A stretch of 10,845 nucleotides of DNA from an uncultured Bacillaceae bacterium. GTDB lineage: Bacteria > Bacillota > Bacilli > Bacillales > Cytobacillaceae. The position numbers were made by a program, and so were the translations under genes. This document shows positions 1 through 5,726 of the stretch, in pieces. How positions within the stretch are numbered: position 1 is the stretch's first letter; every line of letters starts with the position of its first letter. The notes under the pieces were generated by a model. That model made no database searches. It was not told the origin of the DNA and worked only from the letters and a program-made list of their open reading frames with translations. The stretch lies in contig CALKIU010000173.1 in NCBI GenBank assembly GCA_937995745.1, positions 1-10,845 of the forward strand, in the 5' to 3' direction.

Positions 1-195
1 TGGGTGGACATGGCTTGGGGAGCCGGTATCGGATTGATTGCGGCAACAATGGTGTTGGGCGGAAAGCTTTCCAAAGCCTGGAACAATATTATTGCTGCCA
101 TTGTAGGCGGTATCATTGGCGGATTCTTGCTTGCCATCATCGTACAAGTAATGGCTACAAATGACATGAACTTCTGGCTGCCGTATTTGCCGTAA
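1..195 (+). CDS. C-terminal fragment of an integral membrane protein
   Basis: The frame is open from the first base of the window and stops at TAA 193-195, so this is probably the tail of a longer protein. A GTG at 4 could serve as a start, but no ribosome binding site can be judged because the upstream sequence is missing. The visible 64 residues are strongly hydrophobic. Two likely membrane segments are separated by a short polar stretch containing GGKLSKAWNN. The second segment is rich in glycine and isoleucine (VGGIIGGFLLAIIVQVM), followed by a short tail ending in LPYLP. Its position about 110 bases before dhaK on the same strand suggests a transporter or permease subunit for the substrate of the kinase, but that rests on context only. 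I do not recognise the family. No clear terminator separates it from dhaK, so co-transcription is possible. Confidence 0.6.
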   Translation, partial: WVDMAWGAGIGLIAATMVLGGKLSKAWNNIIAAIVGGIIGGFLLAIIVQVMATNDMNFWLPYLP

Positions 196-293
196 TGCTC
201 ACGAAGAATGGTATCACCAAGTTGTCCTGGGAATTATAAAGTTTTTTATACTGTAAACTCTTAACTTAGTCATTGGCACAAATCTGAATATTG

Positions 294-301
294 AAGGTGA
301 T
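294..301 (+). promoter_or_regulatory. Ribosome binding site that sets the TTG start of dhaK
   Basis: The sequence AAGGTGAT lies about five bases before the TTG at 306. An alternative in-frame TTG at 291 has no ribosome binding site at a useful distance, and using it would place this Shine-Dalgarno motif inside the coding region. Starting at 306 also gives the family-typical N-terminus, with the conserved LIND right after the first residues. Confidence 0.75.
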
Positions 302-305
302 ACTT

Positions 306-1301
306 TTGACGAGGCTGATTAATGACGGATATGATGTCGTTGAAGAAATGCTTGAAGGTTATGTGAAAGCGCATCCGGAATATGTGGAACTTCTCCCTCA
401 CGACGGCCGCGTGGTAGTCGGCAAAAAAAGGGGAAAAGAACCCAAAGTCGGGATTATCATCGGGGGAGGTTCGGGACATGAGCCCCTGTTCCTCGGGTAT
501 GTCGGCGAAAACTTTGCCGATGCAGCCGTCATCGGGAACGTCAATACTTCTCCGTCCCCGGAACCCTGCTACAACGCCGTGAAAGCGGTTGATACCGGAA
601 AAGGATGCTTATACCTTTACGGAAACTATGCCGGAGACGTGTTGAACTTTGATATGGGCGCTGAAATGGCGGCGGAAGACGGTATTCGCGTGGAAACGGT
701 GCTCGTGACGGACGATGTGTATTCCTCCGAAAACAAGGAAGAGCGCCGCGGAGTTGCGGGAGACGTCTTTGTTTTCAAAGCCGCTGCGGCTGCTGCGGCA
801 AAAGGGCTTGACCTCGACGAGGTTAAGAGAATCGCTGAAAAATGCAATGATAATACGTATTCGATGGGAGTGGCACTTTCTTCCTGCACTCTGCCCGCAA
901 CCGGAAAGCCCATCTTCCATATGGAAGAAGGAGACATGGAAGTGGGCATGGGAATCCACGGTGAGCCGGGAATTCGCAGAACCAAAGCGGAGCCGGCCGA
1001 TAAAGTGGTCGACGAAATTATGAAATATATTCTTGAAGACATGAAGGCCCAAAGCGGCGAAGAAGTTTACGTCCTTGTAAACGGTCTTGGCGCGCTTCCG
1101 TTAATGGACTTGTATATCTGTCACCGCAGAGTGGCGCAAGTTCTTGAAGAAAAAGGAATCAAGATTTACAAGTCCTTGGTGGGCAACTACGCCACTTCCA
1201 TGGACATGGCAGGCATGTCGATCACTTTAACGAGACTCGATGACGAGTTGAAAGAATATCTCGACTATCCATGCGACACTCCTCATTTCAAAATTAAATA
1301 A
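306..1301 (+). CDS. dhaK: Dihydroxyacetone kinase, substrate-binding subunit DhaK
   Basis: DhaK binds dihydroxyacetone (or a related short ketose) as a covalent hemiaminal on a histidine and presents it to DhaL for phosphorylation in the cytoplasm, feeding triose phosphates into glycolysis. The predicted protein has 331 residues, normal for the family. The glycine-rich GGGSGHEP motif carries His58. Asp111 lies in the YAGDV segment. The hemiaminal histidine is His218 in GMGIHGEPG. These correspond to His56, Asp109 and His218 of the E. coli protein, so the catalytic set looks complete. The start is TTG 306, chosen because AAGGTGA is well spaced before it and the N-terminus matches the family. 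dhaL follows, but only after about 310 bases, which is unusual for subunits of one enzyme. A related ketose such as erythrulose cannot be excluded as substrate. Confidence 0.95.
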   Translation: MTRLINDGYDVVEEMLEGYVKAHPEYVELLPHDGRVVVGKKRGKEPKVGIIIGGGSGHEPLFLGYVGENFADAAVIGNVNTSPSPEPCYNAVKAVDTGKGCLYLYGNYAGDVLNFDMGAEMAAEDGIRVETVLVTDDVYSSENKEERRGVAGDVFVFKAAAAAAAKGLDLDEVKRIAEKCNDNTYSMGVALSSCTLPATGKPIFHMEEGDMEVGMGIHGEPGIRRTKAEPADKVVDEIMKYILEDMKAQSGEEVYVLVNGLGALPLMDLYICHRRVAQVLEEKGIKIYKSLVGNYATSMDMAGMSITLTRLDDELKEYLDYPCDTPHFKIK

Positions 1302-1311
1302 ATAGGAAAAG

Positions 1312-1350
1312 AATAAATAGGTGTACTTGAGACAAGTACACCTATTTATT
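1312..1350 (+). repeat. Perfect 18-bp inverted repeat with 3-nt loop after dhaK
   Basis: The left arm AATAAATAGGTGTACTTG (1312-1329) and the right arm CAAGTACACCTATTTATT (1333-1350) are exact reverse complements around the loop AGA. The first ten bases, AATAAATAGG, also occur as a direct copy at 1297-1306, spanning the dhaK stop codon. No run of T follows the stem, so it is not a canonical intrinsic terminator. It may stabilise the dhaK 3' end, act as a processing site that unbalances dhaK and dhaL expression, or be a remnant palindrome from an insertion. Confidence 0.85.
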
Positions 1351-1598
1351 CCGCTAGGGTCAATGCGGAAGACAGCATGTCCGTTTGTCATGAAGGCTGT
1401 CATTTTTCATGCAAATAAATATGCCGTTAGACCATTTTCGCCCTCTGCAACGAATGCGGATATAAAGGTTTGTTCTGTTTGCCGAAACTTATTTGCAATG
1501 CGTGTTTTTCGAAAAGGGCCAACAACGGAGCGAAGGCCGGTCATTATACAAATTCATTTTATAGAAGGAAATTGTGCAGCCTGATGCTGCGCGGAATT
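1351..1598 (+). other. Long dhaK-dhaL gap without a convincing gene
   Basis: The rest of the gap contains no open frame with a credible ribosome binding site and no convincing promoter. One frame, running in phase with dhaL, is broken by TAA (1419-1421) and TAG (1428-1430). It encodes an unusual number of cysteines, including ALCNECGYKGLFC and LICNACF just before dhaL. This could be a decayed small cysteine-rich gene or chance. The frame then runs without a stop into the dhaL start, but dhaL clearly begins at 1611. Confidence 0.45.
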
Positions 1599-1610
1599 GG
1601 AGGCAAAAAA

Positions 1611-2261
1611 ATGTCTGAATTGGTTTTAGATAAAAGCTTTTTCATCGAAGTAATGAAAGATTTGCATGAAATGATTGAAGAACAGCGTGATTATTTGACA
1701 GGCCTTGATTCAGAAATTGGTGACGGCGACCACGGCATTAACTTGAGTATCGGTTTCCGCGAAGTCATCAACCAACTGGAGAAGATTGATGCGGAAACGG
1801 AAGATATTTCTTCTTTTCTGAGAAAAGTCGGCATGATTTTGCTCGGAAAAGTGGGAGGAGCGTCCGGACCCCTTTACGGCAGTCTGTTTATGAAAGCCGG
1901 AGCCGATGTGAAAGGAAAAACGGAAGTCACATTCGAAGAGTTTTGCGGCATGATTGTGAACGGTTTTAAGGCTGTTCAGGCAAGGGGGAAAGCGAATGTC
2001 GGCGATAAAACCATGATTGATGCCATGATACCAGGAATTGAATATTTGCAGGATGAAAGCAACAAAGGCAAAGATCCGGTTGAACTCTTTACTGGATTTG
2101 TCGAAAAAATGAAAGAAGGAGCCGAATCCACCATTCCCCTCGTTGCCAAAAAGGGGAGAGCGATGCGCCTCGGAGAAAGAGCCATCGGTCATAAAGACCC
2201 CGGAGCAGAATCTTCCTGGATGATCATGGAAGTATTTCTCAATCGCTTAAAGAAACTGTAA
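1611..2261 (+). CDS. dhaL: Dihydroxyacetone kinase, ADP-binding subunit DhaL
   Basis: DhaL carries the nucleotide that phosphorylates the ketose bound to DhaK. In PTS-type systems a tightly bound ADP is recharged to ATP by the phosphoprotein DhaM. The 216-residue product has the magnesium-binding acidic motif DSEIGDGDHG, with Asp33, Asp38 and Asp40. It also has the GGASGPLYGSLF nucleotide-loop region, the GKANVGDKTMIDA segment, and the C-terminal GERAIGHKDPGAESS motif. The GDGDHG form, with His after the last Asp, resembles stand-alone PTS-type subunits rather than the fused ATP-dependent kinases. The ATG at 1611 is set by GGAGG at 1599-1603, and a longer in-frame reading from TTG 1470 has no support. 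A terminator follows directly and no dhaM is next, so the phosphodonor must lie elsewhere or upstream. Confidence 0.94.
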   Translation: MSELVLDKSFFIEVMKDLHEMIEEQRDYLTGLDSEIGDGDHGINLSIGFREVINQLEKIDAETEDISSFLRKVGMILLGKVGGASGPLYGSLFMKAGADVKGKTEVTFEEFCGMIVNGFKAVQARGKANVGDKTMIDAMIPGIEYLQDESNKGKDPVELFTGFVEKMKEGAESTIPLVAKKGRAMRLGERAIGHKDPGAESSWMIMEVFLNRLKKL

Positions 2262-2280
2262 ATTTATATCCAAATAACAC

Positions 2281-2330
2281 TCCATTTAAGTTGGCCAAAA
2301 TCTGTGGTCAGCTTGAATGGGGTTTTTTTT
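2281..2330 (+). terminator. Intrinsic terminator after dhaL
   Basis: A 15-bp stem pairs 2282-2296 with 2306-2320 around a nine-base loop. Twelve pairs are Watson-Crick and three are G-T wobbles. It is followed by GG and a run of eight T (2323-2330). It begins about 20 bases after the dhaL stop and would end the dha transcript. Confidence 0.9.
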
Positions 2331-2533
2331 GTTTCAGAACCAGACGGTGCAACGTTTTTTGCAAAGCGTCCCCATCCTCCCGAGAGGAGCGAGTCTTGGG
2401 CTGCTTCTATTTTGCAAAATTGGTCCCGTTTGCCTGTGCGGCAAGGTGTGAGAAATGCATTTGAAATCTACGGAGAAAAAGTTCATCATGCCTGAATAAG
2501 TGGTAAAATAAAATGAGAGCGTGTTAAATAGAT
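2331..2533 (+). promoter_or_regulatory. ddl upstream region with extended -10 promoter candidate
   Basis: No gene is supported between the dhaL terminator and ddl. The best promoter candidate is TGGTAAAAT at 2501-2509, an extended -10 element (TGn plus TAAAAT). The matching -35 is weak, TTCATC near 2482-2487. This would give a transcript start about 25-30 bases before the ddl start codon. A 12-bp perfect palindrome, ATTTTGCAAAAT (2409-2420), lies further upstream and could be a protein-binding site. Confidence 0.55.
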
Positions 2534-2542
2534 GGAGGTACA

Positions 2543-3622
2543 ATGGCCATGAAAATAAAATTGGGTATTTTATACGGAGGGAAGTCAGCGGAGCACCGTG
2601 TATCTTTGCAGACTGCGCTGGCCGTCATCAAGGCGATCAATTTTGAAAAATTTGAAGTGCATCCTGTCTATATCACAACGGAAGGCGCTTGGTACAAAGG
2701 AGAAGTCCTTAACGCTCCTGTGGAACGGGTGGAAGATTTGGAATTTCCCGAGGCGAAGCAGCTGCCTCCCCATACGGTGGACTTGTCGATGTTTCAAAAA
2801 AACGGCGAGCGTTTGATCGATGTCGTTTTTCCGCTGTTGCACGGTCCGAATGGCGAGGACGGCACTGTCCAAGGCTTATTGGAAATATTAAACATTCCTT
2901 ATGTCGGAAACGGGGTTTTATCCTCTTCGGCTGGCATGGACAAAGTGGTAATGAAAAATATTTTTGCCCATGCGGGATTAAACCAGGTGAAGTATGTCTG
3001 GTTTATCCGCAGAGAATGGGAAGCCGACCGGGAAGCCGTGTATACCCGGGTGGAAAAAGAACTCGGTTATCCGTGTTTTGTAAAACCGGCCAATCTCGGT
3101 TCCAGCGTGGGCATCAACAAATGTTCCAACCGGGAACAATTGGAAGCCGCTGTTGCCGAAGCTTTCCAATATGACCGGAAAATTATTATTGAAGAAGGGG
3201 TAACGGCGCGAGAAATTGAAATAGGCGTGCTTGGAAACGATAATCCGCAATGTTCCGTAGTCGGAGAGATCATTCCGAAAGTGGAATTTTACGACTATAA
3301 AGCAAAGTATGAGGATGAGAGCACGTCCCTCATAATACCGGCGGATGTTACGGACGAAGAATACGCCCTTATAAAAGAAATGGCTGTAAAAGCTTTTAAG
3401 GCTCTCGATTGTTCGGGGCTTGTCAGAGCCGACTTCTTCTTGACGAAGGACGGTGTCGCTTATATTAACGAGGTCAACACGATGCCGGGATTCACTCCGG
3501 TCAGCATGTTCCCCATGCTGTGGAAAGAATCGGGGCTTGAATATTCCGCTCTCATCGAACGTCTGATTGAACTGGCCTTCGAAAGATATCATGAAAAACA
3601 AAGCATTAAATATACGTATTGA
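2543..3622 (+). CDS. ddl: D-alanine--D-alanine ligase
   Basis: Ddl joins two D-alanines with ATP in the cytoplasm to make the dipeptide that ends the peptidoglycan stem peptide. The 359-residue protein is of normal length and has the ATP-grasp layout. The N-terminal part has LYGGKSAEH with Glu17 for substrate binding, then HGPNGEDG (100-107), the ATP-binding KPANLGSSVG (181-190), and the metal-binding NEVNTMPGFT (309-318). In the omega-loop motif YDYKAKY, Tyr256 is the residue type found in true D-Ala-D-Ala ligases; Phe at this site marks D-Ala-D-Lac enzymes. The product should therefore be the normal vancomycin-sensitive terminus. GGAGGT at 2534-2539 precedes two possible starts, ATG 2543 and ATG 2549. 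The second gives an N-terminus closer to relatives, so 357 residues is also possible. murF follows, probably in one operon. Confidence 0.97.
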   Translation: MAMKIKLGILYGGKSAEHRVSLQTALAVIKAINFEKFEVHPVYITTEGAWYKGEVLNAPVERVEDLEFPEAKQLPPHTVDLSMFQKNGERLIDVVFPLLHGPNGEDGTVQGLLEILNIPYVGNGVLSSSAGMDKVVMKNIFAHAGLNQVKYVWFIRREWEADREAVYTRVEKELGYPCFVKPANLGSSVGINKCSNREQLEAAVAEAFQYDRKIIIEEGVTAREIEIGVLGNDNPQCSVVGEIIPKVEFYDYKAKYEDESTSLIIPADVTDEEYALIKEMAVKAFKALDCSGLVRADFFLTKDGVAYINEVNTMPGFTPVSMFPMLWKESGLEYSALIERLIELAFERYHEKQSIKYTY

Positions 3623-3651
3623 CCGGTTGTCAGGTTGAAACGGGAAAAAAG

Positions 3652-3674
3652 ACACGGCAGCATTGCCGTGTTTT
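3652..3674 (+). terminator. Small hairpin with short T-run between ddl and murF
   Basis: ACACGGCA (3652-3659) and TGCCGTGT (3664-3671) form a perfect 8-bp stem with loop GCAT. AAAAAAG precedes it and TTTT closes it. It ends about 30 bases before the murF start. The T-run is short, so it may act as a partial terminator or attenuator that lowers murF relative to ddl, not as a full stop. Confidence 0.55.
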
Positions 3675-3704
3675 CATCTGAAAGGCAATCATGGGAGGTA
3701 TAGG

Positions 3705-5078
3705 ATGATTCGGCGAACACTTAAACAATTACAAAACATGATCACCGTGGAAAATGATCCGGCTCCTTATGAACAGGTGGAGATCAACGGTGTTTGCATT
3801 GATTCGCGGAAAGTGAAAAAGGGCAATTTGTTTGTGCCGTTAAAAGGGGAGAGAGTGGACGGCCACCGTTTTGTGGAAGATGCCATAAAAAACGGGGCAG
3901 CGGCGGCTCTGTGGCAGAAGGATGTCCCGAATCCGCCCCTTCACCTTCCTGTCTTGATTGTTGAAGAGACGCTTTCCGCTTTGCAGGAACTGGCGCGCAG
4001 TTACCGTCGGCAGCTTGATGTAAAAGTGGTCGGGATCACCGGAAGCAACGGAAAGACAACCACGAAAGACATGACCGCTGCCTTATTAAGTCTCCGTTTT
4101 AAAGTACAAAAAACAGAAGGGAACTTAAATAACCATATCGGAATGCCGTTATCCATCCTCAATCTGGAGGAGGATACGGAAATGGCCGTTTTGGAAATGG
4201 GGATGAGCAGCAAAGGGGAAATCCGGTTTTTAAGCGAAATGGCCGCTCCGGAAGCGGCCATTATAACGAATATCGGGGAGTCCCATCTCCTTGATCTCGG
4301 ATCGCGGGATGCGATCGCCGACGCAAAAATGGAAATCATTGAGAGTTTGCCGCCCGGGGGATTGGCCGTTTTTAACGGGGATGAGCCCCTCCTTCAAGAA
4401 AGAATGGCAGCGCATGACCAAACGTTGACGGTGAAAACGTTCGGCCGGGGCCGGAGAAACACTTTATATCCGGTTTTCATCGAAACCGGCAATGAAGGAA
4501 GCACTTTTAAAGTTAACGGACAAGACCTTTTGTTCAACCTCCCCGTTTTGGGCATTCATAACGTGCTGAACGCTTTGGCGGCGATGTTGACGGCCAATCA
4601 CTTCGGCGTTCCGTTTGAAGAGATGAATGAAGCTTTTTCCACGTTGAAGTTGACGAATATGCGGATGGAAATGGTGCAGGGGGCAAAAGGGGAAAAAATC
4701 ATCAACGATGCTTATAATGCCAGCCCCACGTCCATGAAGGCCGCGATCGAACTGGTTGAAAAGTTGACCGGCTTTTCCAAGAAAATTCTCGTTTTGGGAG
4801 ATATGCTCGAATTAGGGCCGCAAGAAAAAGAGTTTCATTATGAAATCGGCAAGAGCATCGATGCCGGGAATGTGGATTATGTTTTTACAATGGGGAAATT
4901 GGCGGCGTATATTGCCGAGGGGGCGCGCGAATCGCTCCCCGAAGACAGGGTATTTTCTTTCCCGGATAAAGAATCGCTCGTTAAGGAGTTGAAAAAACGG
5001 ACCGACAATAACACCCTCATTCTCGTAAAAGCCTCCCGGGGAATGAGGATGGAGGACATCGTCCATTCCCTTCAATAA
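3705..5078 (+). CDS. murF: UDP-N-acetylmuramoyl-tripeptide--D-alanyl-D-alanine ligase
   Basis: MurF is the cytoplasmic Mur ligase that uses ATP to attach D-Ala-D-Ala, the product of the preceding ddl gene, to UDP-MurNAc-tripeptide. It completes the pentapeptide precursor of peptidoglycan. The 457-residue protein has the three-domain Mur ligase layout. The N-terminal UDP-binding domain contains CIDSRKVKKGNLFVPLKGER (31-50). The central ATPase domain has the P-loop GSNGKTTTK (113-121), then LNNHIGMPLSIL, LEMGMSSKGEI and NIGESHL. The C-terminal domain has NDAYNASPTSMKAAI and LGDMLELG. The start at ATG 3705 is set by GGGAGGT at 3693-3699. An upstream in-frame TTG at 3663 falls inside the preceding hairpin and lacks a ribosome binding site. 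It probably shares a transcript with ddl. Confidence 0.97.
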   Translation: MIRRTLKQLQNMITVENDPAPYEQVEINGVCIDSRKVKKGNLFVPLKGERVDGHRFVEDAIKNGAAAALWQKDVPNPPLHLPVLIVEETLSALQELARSYRRQLDVKVVGITGSNGKTTTKDMTAALLSLRFKVQKTEGNLNNHIGMPLSILNLEEDTEMAVLEMGMSSKGEIRFLSEMAAPEAAIITNIGESHLLDLGSRDAIADAKMEIIESLPPGGLAVFNGDEPLLQERMAAHDQTLTVKTFGRGRRNTLYPVFIETGNEGSTFKVNGQDLLFNLPVLGIHNVLNALAAMLTANHFGVPFEEMNEAFSTLKLTNMRMEMVQGAKGEKIINDAYNASPTSMKAAIELVEKLTGFSKKILVLGDMLELGPQEKEFHYEIGKSIDAGNVDYVFTMGKLAAYIAEGARESLPEDRVFSFPDKESLVKELKKRTDNNTLILVKASRGMRMEDIVHSLQ

Positions 5079-5082
5079 CGGT

Positions 5083-5124
5083 CGTTGGTCCGCTGGGAAG
5101 GCGGGCCTCTCCTGCGGACCAACG
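5083..5124 (+). repeat. GC-rich inverted repeat just after murF
   Basis: CGTTGGTCCGC (5083-5093) and GCGGACCAACG (5114-5124) are perfect 11-bp complements around a 20-base loop. Inside the loop GGGCC (5103-5107) can alternatively pair with GGCCC (5127-5131), which would compete with the main stem. A T-rich run (CCTTTTTT) appears only about 25 bases later, so it is not a standard terminator, although it is the best candidate for ending the ddl-murF transcript. Confidence 0.6.
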
Positions 5125-5169
5125 GCGGCCCTGATTTGGATAACTTTTCCTTTTTTCGCTATCCCCGCG

Positions 5170-5198
5170 TTGCAATCAATATGAGAAAGTGTTAGAAT
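5170..5198 (+). promoter_or_regulatory. Strong sigma-A promoter upstream of cshA
   Basis: A -35 box TTGCAA (5170-5175) and a -10 box TAGAAT (5193-5198) are separated by exactly 17 bases. The -10 has the TGn extension (TGT at 5190-5192). Transcription would start near 5205, leaving a leader of about 520 bases before cshA. Confidence 0.75.
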
Positions 5199-5204
5199 TA
5201 TTGC

Positions 5205-5726
5205 AAACTATTAACAAAAAAAGGCATCTTCTTTTCCTTCTGTAAGAGGAAGGCTATAACCAACCGTTTTTTTGACATCAGACTACCATTTTTATCCAAT
5301 TGCAAGAATCTGTTCTTGTCGGCAGCCGGGGGGTTATCCCGGAAAGAAAATCACAGGAAAACTGTAAGCTCCGCCCAAGCCCGGTCTATTTACGGCAAAC
5401 GATGACGCATTCATTTGTACATAACACCGCGGAAATGAAAATTCGGAAAATCGTTTTGGCGCATCGATTCTCTCAATAAGATTGTTTTTTCCGGGAATAA
5501 TAGGAACAACGATGGAAATGATCATGGGTGCTGAAAACCGTGAAAAAGCGCAGGCGGAAATTTTTCCATTTATAATTTCGGCAATGGACAGGAAAATGCA
5601 AGCTGCATACCTTTTCTTTTTTTTAAAAGCAGTTTGGAATTTGCCAAAACAGCAAATACTTTATAAAAGACCGAACTGTATCACAAGGATGCTCACAGTT
5701 TTCAAATAAGAAGGAGATTGAAAACA
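5205..5726 (+). other. Long gene-free leader of cshA with small hairpins
   Basis: No coding frame here has a good ribosome binding site. The stretch contains short stem-loops: TTCCTT/GAGGAA around 5234-5251, CAAGAA/TTCTTG at 5303-5318 with a TCTG loop, CCGGG/CCCGG at 5326-5342, and CTTTT/AAAAG after a T-rich run near 5611-5629. If transcription begins at the promoter near 5170-5198, all of this is 5' untranslated RNA, which could regulate the helicase in cis. A weaker promoter candidate closer to cshA (TTGCCA at 5641-5646 with TATAAA at 5662-5667, spacer only 15) would give a short leader instead. I cannot match the sequence to a known RNA family. Confidence 0.5.

Noticed and set aside
251..265. 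Possible CcpA cre site (TGTAAACTCTTAAC) before dhaK
   Set aside because: The first half matches the cre consensus but the central CG and the final CA are missing, so the match is too weak to report as a site.
609..1052. Long minus-strand open frames opposite dhaK
   Set aside because: They are antisense shadows of a clear gene. Their composition is His/Phe/Arg- or Ser-rich as expected from antisense reading, with no ribosome binding site.
2304..2495. 63-residue open frame between dhaL and ddl
   Set aside because: It starts inside the dhaL terminator, has no ribosome binding site, and has no protein-like features.
5272..5298. TTGACA -35 box within the cshA leader
   Set aside because: The -35 is perfect, but no acceptable -10 box exists at 16-18 bases; only TATCCA at a 15-base spacer is present.
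5482..5709. 75-residue open frame starting at TTG before cshA
   Set aside because: No ribosome binding site, no recognisable protein features, and it lies inside a region better explained as leader RNA.
5079..5726. T-box riboswitch or other known riboswitch before cshA
   Set aside because: No T-box core sequence or other riboswitch signature that I can recognise, and an RNA helicase is not a usual T-box target.
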